64,000 bases of DNA from Vibrio sp. ED004 (GTDB lineage Bacteria; Pseudomonadota; Gammaproteobacteria; Enterobacterales; Vibrionaceae): contig NZ_CP066149.1 of assembly GCF_023206395.1 (NCBI RefSeq), positions 1,054,001-1,118,000 of the forward strand. The letters are read 5' to 3'. Made by a program: the position numbers and the translations under genes. Shown here one piece after another: positions 28,598-36,857 of the stretch. Each line of letters starts with the position of its first letter. Within the stretch, counting starts at the first letter, position 1. The notes under the pieces were generated by a model. The model made no database searches, was not told where the DNA came from, and was given only the letters and a program-made list of their open reading frames with translations.

Positions 28598-29071
28598 TTA
28601 GATATATTCTACTTTGTCAATCTCGAAGTCTTTATCGCCACCAGGGGTAGAGATCATTACTTCGTCGCCTTCCATCTTACCGATAAGACCGCGAGCAATT
28701 GGTGATTTCACAGAAATACGGCCAGTCTTGATGTCAGCTTCATCTTCAGAAACGATTTGGTAGCGGAATTCTTCATCCGTATCCACATCAATCAAAGTCA
28801 CAGTCGTACCGAAGATAATCTTACCGGTGTTATCCATCTGAGTTACATCGATGATCTGAGCAAGTGATAGCTTGTATTCGATATCTCGAATTTGAGCTTC
28901 ACAGATACCCTGCTCTTCACGAGCCGCGTGGTATTCTGCGTTCTCTTTCAAGTCACCCAGTTCACGTGCTTCACCAATAGCTGCTGAAATAATAGGGCGC
29001 AGCTTAAGTAGGCGATCTAATTCATCACGTAGCTGCTGAGCGCCACGTACTGTCATTGGAACCTTTTCCAT
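28598..29071 (-). CDS. greA: Transcription elongation factor GreA
   Basis: GreA enters the secondary channel of RNA polymerase and stimulates cleavage of backtracked RNA. The coiled-coil domain includes [19 protein letters not shown] and the tip residues of the [14 protein letters not shown] motif (D and E needed for cleavage). The C-terminal FKBP-like domain ends [16 protein letters not shown]. The start ATG at 29071 gives 157 residues, as expected. Confidence 0.96.
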   Translation of the reverse strand: MEKVPMTVRGAQQLRDELDRLLKLRPIISAAIGEARELGDLKENAEYHAAREEQGICEAQIRDIEYKLSLAQIIDVTQMDNTGKIIFGTTVTLIDVDTDEEFRYQIVSEDEADIKTGRISVKSPIARGLIGKMEGDEVMISTPGGDKDFEIDKVEYI

Positions 29072-29585
29072 TTTTTACCTCTATGCCAAAACTTTCTTTG
29101 GCGAACATAAATACACCCAACGTATTTATTGGGTAGTAGAAACAAAACGATTTGGCTTAGTGTAAACAAACTTTATGGCTAAATCACCTTTATTCCACTT
29201 TGCGTTATAAAAGCTTTATCTAGGTCTAAATTACAGATATCACAAAAATGAATAATAACGACCTAATTAATAAGACAGCAAACAAATACATAAAAAAACA
29301 AAAAACAAACAAAACAAACACAGATCACACTTTTGTAAAAAACACTTTAAAACAAAGACTTAAATAACAAGGAATGTAATAAAACAGTGTTCATTTTTTA
29401 GTTTTATATCATTTTACTAACTGACTATGGAACTTTAGAGGTAAAAAGTAACCCATGGATTGCACTGGCATTTTTCAGACTTCTGTTCTAATCATGGTTA
29501 TGAAGCCTGATTAATACAGGCAATACACAAAAAGGATTCAAATCCTTATAAATACCTTTATGGACAGTAATTAGGAATTAATAAC
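29072..29585 (+). promoter_or_regulatory. AT-rich divergent region between greA and ompU
   Basis: This 514-base gap holds no gene I can support. It is rich in A-tracts on the plus strand (about 29270-29370). A perfect palindrome AAGGAT-TCAA-ATCCTT lies at 29532-29547 just before ompU, with TATAAA overlapping its end. In V. cholerae ompU is activated by ToxR binding to AT-rich upstream DNA; the same is plausible here but I could not pick out a specific ToxR box. The ribosome site is AGGA nine bases before the ATG. Confidence 0.5.
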
Positions 29586-30587
29586 ATGAATAACAAGACT
29601 CTGATCGCTCTAGCAGTAGCAGCAACAGTATCAGCTGGCGCAAATGCAGCTAACGTATACAGCCAAGATGGCACAGAACTAAACGTTGGTGGTCGCGCGG
29701 AATTCCGTGGTGATTTCATTGGTAACGGTGGTGAAGAAATCGAAGGCACTATGGCTAACAACAGCCGTTTCCGTCTTAACGTTGGTGGTACTACAGAAAT
29801 CAACGAATCACTAAGCGGCTTTGGTTTCTACGAAGCAGAACAAACAGTAAACTCTTCTAGCGACAATGACGCTAACGATACTTTCAAACAGCGTTACATG
29901 TTTGCAGGTCTTCAAGGTGAGTTCGGTGCCGTTTCTTTCGGTCGCCAAGATACAGCAGCAGTACAAATCTCTCAAATGTCTGACGTAACGACATTTACTG
30001 GTGCTCAAAAAGAATTCATCAGCGCTGGTAACGAGCAAATCAACAACACAATCCTTTACACTGGCGAATTTGACGCTCTAACAGTGAAAGCAAGTTTAGT
30101 TGCTGGTGAAGAAAAAGATACTGATGCTTATGGTGTTTCTGGTATCTACACTCTACCTATGGGTCTAGGCTTCGGTCTTGGCTACTCTGCTGGCGACAAT
30201 GGTGAAGGGGAAGGTTCTGGCGACGCTATCATCGCAGGTGTGAACTATACTCTTGATTCTCTATACCTAGCGGGTACATACACTACTGGTGAAGCAGATG
30301 ATAAAGACAAGTCAGACTTCAACGGTATGGAATTTTCTGCAGTATACGGCTTTGGTAACGGCTTCTCTCTAATGGGTGCTTACCAAAAAACAGATCTTAA
30401 AGTTAATGGTACTAAAGAAGACCAAAGCGATTTCTTCGAAATTACTGGTGACTATGCATTCAACAAAAATCTTAATGCTTACGTTGCTTACCAGTTAAAC
30501 AACCTAGATAGCCAATACTCTCAGGTTGGTAACAAGAAAATCGAAGGCGAAGATACGATGCGTCTAGGCCTAAAATACGCATTCTAA
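29586..30587 (+). CDS. ompU: Outer-membrane general porin OmpU
   Basis: A trimeric 16-stranded porin, usually the major outer-membrane protein of vibrios and linked to bile and antimicrobial-peptide resistance and host contact. The 333-residue precursor has a 21-residue signal peptide (MNNKTLIALAVAATVSAGANA, cleaved before ANVYSQDG), alternating beta strands such as LNVGGRAEFRGDF and the C-terminal LGLKYAF ending in Phe for Bam recognition. Acidic surface loops (GDNGEGEGSGD; EADDKDKSD) are typical of marine porins. A strong terminator follows. Confidence 0.94.
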   Translation: MNNKTLIALAVAATVSAGANAANVYSQDGTELNVGGRAEFRGDFIGNGGEEIEGTMANNSRFRLNVGGTTEINESLSGFGFYEAEQTVNSSSDNDANDTFKQRYMFAGLQGEFGAVSFGRQDTAAVQISQMSDVTTFTGAQKEFISAGNEQINNTILYTGEFDALTVKASLVAGEEKDTDAYGVSGIYTLPMGLGFGLGYSAGDNGEGEGSGDAIIAGVNYTLDSLYLAGTYTTGEADDKDKSDFNGMEFSAVYGFGNGFSLMGAYQKTDLKVNGTKEDQSDFFEITGDYAFNKNLNAYVAYQLNNLDSQYSQVGNKKIEGEDTMRLGLKYAF

Positions 30588-30622
30588 TCTGTTAACAAAC
30601 ATTCTATTTGTTATATGAAATC

Positions 30623-30650
30623 AAAGGTCTAGCCAACGCTAGACCTTTTT
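30623..30650 (+). terminator. Intrinsic terminator of ompU
   Basis: GGTCTAGC / GCTAGACC with loop CAAC is followed by T5, about 40 bases past the stop. Confidence 0.9.
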
Positions 30651-30787
30651 CATACTTACTCCTGCAGTTCCTAGCTCACCTTTAAAGTTTGTTCTTTGCA
30701 TTGAAACTTAGCTCACATACGTGACCTTTGAGCCATTGTGAGATAACTTGGCAATAGTTTTAAAACGATTCTCCTATTGGAACAAAC

Positions 30788-32206
30788 ATGTTCAAGTTTT
30801 ATCTACTTACAGCGTCCCTTATATCTTGCTCAGCACTCGCATACGCCCCTCTAGACAAACTGCCCGATGGTAGTAGCACAAGCTTAATCTTAGAGTCATT
30901 AAGTGGCAGTTCAAACAAAATGAATACCAACAGTGATGGCTTTTATCCACCAGCCAGCACTTTAAAACTGGTTACAGCTTTAGCGGCTAAATTGGAGTTG
31001 GGAAATGACTTTCACTATACAACCAGCATTACCCGTTCCAATAAGGATGTTGTGATCTCATTCAGCGGTGACCCAACACTACAGCGAGAAGATCTAAAAA
31101 GCCTTTTAGCTCAATACGCTAAGTCGCAATCTAGAACCATTAATGGCAACTTATACCTCGATAACTCGGCTTATACGGGCTATCAACGTGCCGTTGGTTG
31201 GCCTTGGGACATTCTAGGCGTTTGTTACAGCGCGCCTTCTAGCGCGATGACATTAGACAGCAACTGCGCACAAGCCTCTATTTATACGAAAGATAACGGG
31301 GCAACGCGCGTATATATCCCAGCTCATTATCCAATAGACGTGACAACCACCGCTGCCACCGTAACTCGTTCAGGTCAAAAGGCCACACAATGCGACTTAG
31401 AGCTCATTACTACTCCAGACAACGCTTACAAGCTCTCTGGTTGCTTGGTTGAGCGTAAGAAACCACTGCCACTCAAGTTTGCGATTCAAAATCCAGAGCT
31501 TTATACCTACCAAGTCGTGAGTTCACTGCTTAAAGAACTGAAAATCCAAGTTAAAGGTGATGTGATCCTTGGTAAAAAAGAGACAGCAGACAGAACAACG
31601 TTAGTCGCTAGCCACCATTCTGAAAAACTTCCAGAACTGCTCGATACCATGCTGAAGAAATCAGACAACCTAATTGCTGACAACCTTACCAAAACGCTAG
31701 GTGCGACATTTTATGTTCAACCGGGCAGCTTCAATAACGGCACTGAAGCGATAAAACAGATCTTACTGACTAAGGCCAACATTGATCTCAGCAAAGCGCA
31801 GCTAGTCGATGGTTCAGGTTTATCCAGAAATAACCGAATGAGATCGCAGACCATGGCACAGGTGCTTCGCTATATCTGGGAAAACGATCAACAACTCAAC
31901 CTAATTGATGCAATGCCAACGTCAGGTATTGATGGAACGCTTAAGTATCGTCAAAGCATGCGAAAAGCGCCGATTCAAGGCAACATCATTGCCAAAAGCG
32001 GCTCTTTATACGGCAGTTACAACATGGCAGGGTTTGGTTTAGATAAATCAGGTAATCCAAATTCAATCTTCGTGCAGTTTGTTCGTGATTATTTCCCTGA
32101 AAAGCCAGATCCTGATAAACCAGTGGAAGCACCGATCACTCAGTTTGAACGCGCTTTCTACAAAGATGTAGTCGAGTTCAGTCAAACACAAAGCAAATCT
32201 AAGTAA
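30788..32206 (+). CDS. dacB: D-alanyl-D-alanine carboxypeptidase/endopeptidase (PBP4)
   Basis: This periplasmic class C penicillin-binding protein trims D-Ala and cleaves D-Ala-mDAP crosslinks in peptidoglycan. The 472-residue precursor begins with a signal peptide (FKFYLLTASLISCSALAYA). The three active-site motifs are present: S57-T-L-K, S292-D-N and K403-S-G. Between the first two lies the large insert typical of PBP4. The gene is separated from ompU and read on its own; an IS200-type element lies just downstream. Confidence 0.93.
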   Translation: MFKFYLLTASLISCSALAYAPLDKLPDGSSTSLILESLSGSSNKMNTNSDGFYPPASTLKLVTALAAKLELGNDFHYTTSITRSNKDVVISFSGDPTLQREDLKSLLAQYAKSQSRTINGNLYLDNSAYTGYQRAVGWPWDILGVCYSAPSSAMTLDSNCAQASIYTKDNGATRVYIPAHYPIDVTTTAATVTRSGQKATQCDLELITTPDNAYKLSGCLVERKKPLPLKFAIQNPELYTYQVVSSLLKELKIQVKGDVILGKKETADRTTLVASHHSEKLPELLDTMLKKSDNLIADNLTKTLGATFYVQPGSFNNGTEAIKQILLTKANIDLSKAQLVDGSGLSRNNRMRSQTMAQVLRYIWENDQQLNLIDAMPTSGIDGTLKYRQSMRKAPIQGNIIAKSGSLYGSYNMAGFGLDKSGNPNSIFVQFVRDYFPEKPDPDKPVEAPITQFERAFYKDVVEFSQTQSKSK

Positions 32207-32246
32207 TGCTTAGCTCTGTGTAAACTTCTACTTTAATAGTAAATTA

Positions 32247-32266
32247 CCACCTTCTAAAGAAGGTGG
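32247..32266 (-). repeat. Right-end hairpin of the IS200-type element
   Basis: CCACCTTCT / AGAAGGTGG with a two-base loop, followed by GCTTTGTG. A second perfect hairpin GCCCCC / GGGGGC lies inward at 32277-32293. Confidence 0.7.
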
Positions 32267-32299
32267 CTTTGTGTGAGCCCCCTAAAAGGGGGCCTTTGT

Positions 32300-32734
32300 T
32301 TAGTCCAACGCCAGTTGCTGCTGCTCCACGCGCTCTTTTTTCTCTTGATGTCTTACATAGCGTCGAATTATTTCTTCATTAACCCCTACGCTATCGACAA
32401 AATAGCCCCTTTGCCAAAAATGGTTACCCCAGAGCTTGTTTCTCCTTAAATATGGAAATTTACTAAAGAGTTTTAAAGCTATTTTGCCTTTCAATACGCC
32501 CATCAACTTGGATATCGATAACTTAGGCGGAACTTTTACTACCAAGTGCACGTGGTCAACTTGAACGTTTAATTCAACGACTTCACATCCAAGTTGATTA
32601 CAGTAAACGTTTATACACCGATAAACTTCTTTACCTACATTGTTTTTCAAAATCCTAAATCGATACTTTGGTGTCCACACTATGTGATATTGACATCTCC
32701 AAAATACGTGGGAAGCTTGATTATATCTACTCAT
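32300..32734 (-). CDS. tnpA: IS200/IS605-family transposase TnpA
   Basis: A Y1 single-strand transposase of 144 residues. The HUH motif is H-V-H in VDHVHLVVKVPP, and the catalytic tyrosine is expected in the C-terminal helix IIRRYVRHQEKKER. The opening ASHVFWRCQYHIVWTPKYR is a family signature. The gene appears complete, with a GAGG ribosome site before the ATG. It peels single-stranded DNA from the lagging strand and needs the end hairpins found on both sides. Confidence 0.93.
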   Translation of the reverse strand: MSRYNQASHVFWRCQYHIVWTPKYRFRILKNNVGKEVYRCINVYCNQLGCEVVELNVQVDHVHLVVKVPPKLSISKLMGVLKGKIALKLFSKFPYLRRNKLWGNHFWQRGYFVDSVGVNEEIIRRYVRHQEKKERVEQQQLALD

Positions 32735-32817
32735 GTTATTTGTCCTCTTTGACTTCGCTAAAAATCAAGGGAGCATTTAACATGGGTAGAACTACAGGCA
32801 AAGCCAAACTGAATGAT

Positions 32818-32841
32818 AACCACCTACTGAAGTAGGTGGTT
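32818..32841 (-). repeat. Left-end hairpin of the IS200-type element
   Basis: AACCACCTACT / AGTAGGTGGTT, an 11-bp perfect stem, followed on the plus strand by TTGTTT. It matches the right-end hairpin at most positions. Confidence 0.7.
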
Positions 32842-32893
32842 TTGTTTCTAAGGTGTTTTTAGTTATTTTTACAGGTGCCTATTCTTATAGGAA

Positions 32894-33739
32894 CTAAGCG
32901 ATACCGAGGAAGGAATTCACGACAGTGAAATAGATCCACATTCCTGAGATATCGACTATCGATGCAAGTACTGGGCTCACTAACACCGCAGGATCAAGCT
33001 TAAATAGTCGAGCAACGATCGGCAACCCACCACCGAGCACCGTGGATATCGTCACCTGAATAAATAGTGCTACGGCAATCGCAAGTGCAATCATGTTGAT
33101 GTCATAACCGCCAGTTGATTGGTTTTCGCTAAACAGCAAAATACGACCAATCATCACCACTGCAATCGCAAGTGCTAAGCAGATAGCAACTCTAAACTCT
33201 TTCCATAAAACATTAGCCCATTGGCGTTTTTTCAACTCGCCGGTGGCTAAGGCTCTAATCACTAGAGTCGCAGCTTGTGTTCCGGTGTTACCACCCGCAG
33301 CAGCGATTACTGGCATATAAATCGCCAGAAGTACCAGCTGGCTAAGGATATCTTCATACTGAGCGATGATAAGCCCAGAAACGATACCCAGCAGTGCTAA
33401 GGCGATAATCCAACCTATGCGCTGTCTAACGTGGCTCATCACCCCAGTTGAAAGGTAACCCTGTTGAGGCTCAACCTCCGAGTAGATCAGCCCTAGTTGG
33501 TGAGCTAGATGTCGAGAGCGCTTCTCAAAGCCCTGCTCTTCTAGCTCACTAAGTAAAGTCTGAATCGTACTAAGAGAACATTGCCCAAGTACTATCACCG
33601 CATCTTCAAGCGGCATGCGGTTCAAAAGGTTAACTTGTTGTTCACGTCCATACTGTTGAAATGCATTCGATACAGCTTGGATGTCTTGCTCTGAGTACAG
33701 AGCTTCAATAGATAAAAAAGTGTTGTTCATTACCGTCAT
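32894..33739 (-). CDS. MgtE-like magnesium/cation transporter without CBS domains
   Basis: An inner-membrane protein of 281 residues. An N-terminal MgtE_N-like helical part (VSNAFQQYGREQQVNLLNRM) is followed by five membrane helices with the MgtE pore signature MPVIAAAGGNTGTQAATLVIRAL. The two CBS domains that gate full-length MgtE are absent, so Mg2+ gating must differ. The ATG at 33739 has GGGAG seven bases upstream; starts at 33760 and 33730 are also in frame. The long 5' region holds a 14-codon ORF, a terminator-like hairpin and four tandem repeats. It lies downstream of tyrS with its own promoter region. Confidence 0.85.
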   Translation of the reverse strand: MTVMNNTFLSIEALYSEQDIQAVSNAFQQYGREQQVNLLNRMPLEDAVIVLGQCSLSTIQTLLSELEEQGFEKRSRHLAHQLGLIYSEVEPQQGYLSTGVMSHVRQRIGWIIALALLGIVSGLIIAQYEDILSQLVLLAIYMPVIAAAGGNTGTQAATLVIRALATGELKKRQWANVLWKEFRVAICLALAIAVVMIGRILLFSENQSTGGYDINMIALAIAVALFIQVTISTVLGGGLPIVARLFKLDPAVLVSPVLASIVDISGMWIYFTVVNSFLGIA

Positions 33740-33798
33740 GGCGAATCTCCCGATTGGCAAAGGTAACGACCATCAAAACAAATAGCCTATAGCTAATA

Positions 33799-33873
33799 CA
33801 CCAAGGGCATATAATGTGTACACCAAGAGGATGTAGCCAAGCGCACCAAGAACGTATAACTAGGCGCACCAAA
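33799..33873 (-). repeat. Four tandem 22-23 bp repeats upstream of the mgtE-like gene
   Basis: The plus strand carries CACCAAR at 33799, 33821, 33844 and 33867, spaced 22, 23 and 23 bp. The units are loosely alike beyond the core (for example GCGCACCAAG, GTACACCAAG). An inverted GGTG follows at 33888. They lie in the predicted mgtE leader, 60-130 bp before the start. Confidence 0.7.
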
Positions 33874-33933
33874 AGCTGAAAACTACTGGTGTGTCTACTT
33901 GTTAGAATCTAGAGTGTGGAAAAGAATGAGGGG

Positions 33934-33965
33934 AAAAAACAAAGATACCCTACCTGAACGGCAGG
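33934..33965 (-). terminator. Terminator-like hairpin in the mgtE leader
   Basis: On the minus strand CCTGCC / GGTAGG (loop GTTCA, one G-U pair) is followed after GTATC by TTTG and T6. It lies between the leader ORF and the gene, the position of an attenuator. The stem is short, so strength is uncertain. Confidence 0.45.
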
Positions 33966-33989
33966 ACAATAGATCAATACCGAGACAGG

Positions 33990-34034
33990 TTATTCTTCTC
34001 CATTCAAACTAGGAGGATGGTCGGTATTGTTCAT
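33990..34034 (-). CDS. Putative 14-residue leader peptide of the mgtE-like gene
   Basis: The ATG at 34034 has an ideal GGAG ribosome site six bases upstream and opens MNNTDHPPSLNGEE, then TAA. It has a proline pair next to an acidic residue and ends in two glutamates. In enterobacteria the short proline- and acid-containing MgtL peptide controls mgtA through ribosome instability at low Mg2+; this ORF has no sequence match to MgtL, only similar position and composition. Its codons 2-5 (CAATACCGA) can pair with TCGGTATTG just after its stop (33983-33975). The gap 33740-34166 holds this ORF, the hairpin, the repeats and a dyad; no other gene is seen. Confidence 0.5.
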   Translation of the reverse strand: MNNTDHPPSLNGEE

Positions 34035-34051
34035 AAAAATCTCCAGAATTA

Positions 34052-34066
34052 CTGTCAATTTGACAG
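34052..34066. promoter_or_regulatory. Perfect dyad upstream of the mgtE leader ORF
   Basis: CTGTCAA-T-TTGACAG, a 15-bp palindrome, lies just upstream of the leader ORF ribosome site. It may be an operator near the promoter or a hairpin at the 5' end of the transcript. Confidence 0.45.
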
Positions 34067-34118
34067 CGCGCATAGTGTAGCAATAGGCGTTTCAAAGTTT
34101 CGTCAGCTTTCTGTCAAT

Positions 34119-34144
34119 AAAAAAGGCATCCGTAGATGCCTTTT
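34119..34144 (-). terminator. Intrinsic terminator of tyrS
   Basis: AAAAGGCATC / GATGCCTTTT with loop CGTA is followed by T residues on the minus strand. Confidence 0.85.
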
Positions 34145-34166
34145 GTTCAATTATTGATGAGCGTTA

Positions 34167-35354
34167 TTACTTGATAGTAATGCGAGCAAACTTACGCTTA
34201 CCAACTTGGTAAACCGCAGTACCTGCTTCAGGTACGAATTTGCTGTCTTCGATCTTCTCGCCTTCAAGCTTAGCTGCGCCTTGCTTGATCATACGCATCG
34301 CATCAGAAGTCGAGTTTACTAGACCCGCTTCTTTTAGAACGTTAGCAATTGGTAAGCCTGCTTCGAATTCGAATTCAGGCATATCATCTGGCACTTGGTT
34401 CTTAGCAAAACGGTTAACGAACTCTTGCTCAGCTGCATCAGCATCCGCTTCAGAGTGGAAACGAGCAATGATCTCTTTCGCTAGAAGTACTTTCACGTCA
34501 CGCGGGTTTTTACCTGCATCAACGCCAGCTTTCAGTTCCGCAACTTCTTCAAGTGGACGGAAAGACAGTAGCTCGTAGTAGCTCCACATTAGATCGTCAG
34601 AGATAGACATGATCTTACCAAACATCTCGCTTGGTGCTTCGCTGATACCGATGTAGTTGTGCGCAGACTTAGACATCTTCTTAACGCCATCTAGACCTAC
34701 AAGTAGTGGCATCATCAGTACCGCTTGTGGTTTTTGACCTGCTGCTTTTTGCAGTTCACGACCCATTAGAAGATTAAACTTCTGGTCAGTACCGCCAAGC
34801 TCAACGTCGCTCTCTAGTGCAACAGAGTCGTGACCTTGAAGAAGTGGGTACATGAATTCGTGGATTGCGATCGGTTGACCACCAGCGTAACGCTTTTTAA
34901 AGTCATCACGCTCAAGCATACGAGCAACAGTTTGGTTAGAAGCAAGACGAATCATGCCTTCAGCACCAAGCTCAGATAGCCACTCAGAGTTGAAACGAAT
35001 TTGCGTTTTCGCAGGATCTAGAATCTTGAATACTTGCTCTTTGTAAGTTTCAGCATTCTTCAATACGTCTTCACGGCTTAGCGGTGGACGCGTTGAGTTT
35101 TTACCTGATGGGTCACCAACCATTGCAGTGAAATCACCGATAAGGAATGTCACTTCATGACCAAGCTCTTGGAAAGCACGAAGCTTGTTAAAGATAACCG
35201 TATGGCCTAGGTGGATATCTGGAGCTGTTGGATCGGCACCCAGCTTAATGCGTAAAGGACGACCTTCTTTTAATTTAGCAATCAGTTCGTCTTCTGGAAT
35301 CAGTTCTTCTACGCCACGTTTGATCTCGGCTAGTGCAGCTTCAATACTCGCCAT
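34167..35354 (-). CDS. tyrS: Tyrosyl-tRNA synthetase
   Basis: A class I aminoacyl-tRNA synthetase that charges tRNA-Tyr. The HIGH motif reads [13 protein letters not shown], the KMSKS motif is intact ([14 protein letters not shown]), and the C-terminal S4-like RNA-binding domain is present ([19 protein letters not shown]). The 395-residue length and the HLGH form fit the TyrRS of the second bacterial type (TyrZ-like) found in many vibrios rather than the E. coli K-12 type. It is divergent from the M23 peptidase gene. Confidence 0.95.
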   Translation of the reverse strand: MASIEAALAEIKRGVEELIPEDELIAKLKEGRPLRIKLGADPTAPDIHLGHTVIFNKLRAFQELGHEVTFLIGDFTAMVGDPSGKNSTRPPLSREDVLKNAETYKEQVFKILDPAKTQIRFNSEWLSELGAEGMIRLASNQTVARMLERDDFKKRYAGGQPIAIHEFMYPLLQGHDSVALESDVELGGTDQKFNLLMGRELQKAAGQKPQAVLMMPLLVGLDGVKKMSKSAHNYIGISEAPSEMFGKIMSISDDLMWSYYELLSFRPLEEVAELKAGVDAGKNPRDVKVLLAKEIIARFHSEADADAAEQEFVNRFAKNQVPDDMPEFEFEAGLPIANVLKEAGLVNSTSDAMRMIKQGAAKLEGEKIEDSKFVPEAGTAVYQVGKRKFARITIK

Positions 35355-35483
35355 TCTTGTTCACTCCCACAGATTTGGCAAAAATACATTAATTAGACAT
35401 CTTACTTGAATAGCGATGTATTTTGAAACCAGTTACACTATTCCGTCGTCGATTTTCATAATATTTACAGAACGAACCGGAAC

Positions 35484-36773
35484 ATGTTGTCTATTTTTGC
35501 ACGCCTTCCTATTTTGCACCGGGCTTTTATCGCATTTTTTAGTGCCGTAATTTTCGTCGCGATTTTCTTACTCCCCGACGTAAACAGTTTACGTGACGAT
35601 TCGGGTGCTTTAGTCGTGGGAAAACATTATCCACTGACTATCAATGCATCTGCGCTGGTTAGCTCAAGTGACGCACCACCAACGGCAGTACTCAATTGGG
35701 AAAAATACACCGTTCGTTCTGGTGAAAGCACCTCTGTTTTATTCGAGCGCATTGGCCTCTCATACCGCCTGTTAATCACGCTACTCAATACCAATAATGA
35801 TATTAAGAAACAGCTGTCTAACCTAAGACCTGGCGATGTATTGCAATTCGGCTTTGATGAAAACAACGACCTTATTCAGTTAAAACGACAACTTAGTGCT
35901 TTTGAAAGCTTCAAGATCACTAAATCTGGCGATTCGTTTTCTTCTAGCTTCGACAAGAAGGAAGTCGCCTATCAATACAACTATGCTGAAGCCAACATCA
36001 CGTCTAACTTCTGGAATGCCGGCGTCAGTGCAGGCCTAACTGCAAACCAAATCATGGAACTGGCGGGTATTTTCGGTTGGGATATCGACTTTGCGTTGGA
36101 TATTCGTAAGAACGACAGTTTCAAGATCTTGTATCAAGAGAAAGTGGTTGAAGGTGAAGTGATTGGTCGCGGTAAGATCATGGCAGCGGTGTTCAAAAAC
36201 CAAGGTGATTCATTTACCGCGGTATTGGATGACAAGAGCGGCAACTACTTCGATGAAAATGGTCGAGCAATGAAGAAAGCCTTCCTACGCTCTCCGATTG
36301 ATTTCCGTCGTGTAACATCGAACTTTAACCCACACAGAAAGCACCCCGTAACCGGTAAGGTTCGTGCTCACCGTGGTACTGACTATGCGGCTCCTGTTGG
36401 CACGCCTATCTGGGCTGCAGGCGATGGTATCGTGCAGAAGTCGGGTTATAACCAATTCAATGGTAATTACGTGTTCATCCGCCACAGCAACACCTACATC
36501 ACTAAATACCTGCACATGAAACGACGCATGGTGAAAACAGGTCAGCGCGTAAAACAAGGCCAAACCATTGGTACTCTGGGTGGTACAGGTCGTGTTACTG
36601 GTCCGCACTTACACTATGAATTCTTGGTTAATGGCGTTCACAAGAATGCACGTACCGTGAAATTGCCACAATCCAAATCGCTAACCGGTAAAGCAAAAGC
36701 TACTTTCATTGCGAATTCAGAGATTCGATTGAAGAACCTTGAGCGATACGGTCAGTTGCTAGCAACTAATTAG
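35484..36773 (+). CDS. M23-family peptidoglycan endopeptidase (MepM/Shy type)
   Basis: A bitopic periplasmic enzyme of 429 residues. It has an N-terminal membrane anchor (HRAFIAFFSAVIFVAIFLL), a LysM/OapA-like domain (YTVRSGESTSVLFERIGLSY to LRPGDVLQF) and a C-terminal LytM domain with zinc ligands H296 and D300 (HRGTD) and the HLH motif at 375-377. These enzymes cut peptide crosslinks to allow sidewall growth. The position next to tyrS matches the V. cholerae gene I recall as shyC, but I have not assigned the name. The protein looks catalytically complete. Confidence 0.9.
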   Translation: MLSIFARLPILHRAFIAFFSAVIFVAIFLLPDVNSLRDDSGALVVGKHYPLTINASALVSSSDAPPTAVLNWEKYTVRSGESTSVLFERIGLSYRLLITLLNTNNDIKKQLSNLRPGDVLQFGFDENNDLIQLKRQLSAFESFKITKSGDSFSSSFDKKEVAYQYNYAEANITSNFWNAGVSAGLTANQIMELAGIFGWDIDFALDIRKNDSFKILYQEKVVEGEVIGRGKIMAAVFKNQGDSFTAVLDDKSGNYFDENGRAMKKAFLRSPIDFRRVTSNFNPHRKHPVTGKVRAHRGTDYAAPVGTPIWAAGDGIVQKSGYNQFNGNYVFIRHSNTYITKYLHMKRRMVKTGQRVKQGQTIGTLGGTGRVTGPHLHYEFLVNGVHKNARTVKLPQSKSLTGKAKATFIANSEIRLKNLERYGQLLATN

Positions 36774-36802
36774 ATTGAATTAGCCTAATCACGATAAACA
36801 AT

Positions 36803-36832
36803 AAAAAGAGCGCCTATCTAGGCGCTCTTTTT
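36803..36832. terminator. Bidirectional terminator between the M23 and RND genes
   Basis: A nearly perfect palindrome AAAAAGAGCGCCTA / TAGGCGCTCTTTTT with a two-base loop serves both convergent genes. Confidence 0.9.
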
Positions 36833-36857
36833 ATTTTCGTTGAATCCGAATATTCTG

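Larger units (their letters stand above)
32241..32845 (-). mobile_element. IS200-type insertion sequence (IS200/IS605 family)
   Basis: A single tnpA gene is bounded by two related hairpins: ACCACCTTCTAAAGAAGGTGG (right end, 32246-32266) and the form with CACCTACTGAAGTAGGTG (left end, 32818-32841). The two hairpins have the same orientation and nearly the same sequence, as expected for TnpA recognition elements of this family, which lack inverted repeats. Exact cleavage points are not visible, so both limits are approximate. No TnpB or IscB gene is attached. Confidence 0.75.

Noticed and set aside
29320..29340. CRP-like TCACA half-site upstream of ompU
   Set aside because: The matching TGTGA half is absent.
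29248..29367. 39-codon Lys/Asn-rich frame upstream of ompU
   Set aside because: It has no ribosome site and its composition simply follows the A-rich promoter DNA.
33761..34034. M-box or yybP-ykoY riboswitch before the MgtE-like gene
   Set aside because: No conserved core of either class was recognised; the leader ORF and hairpin explain the region better.
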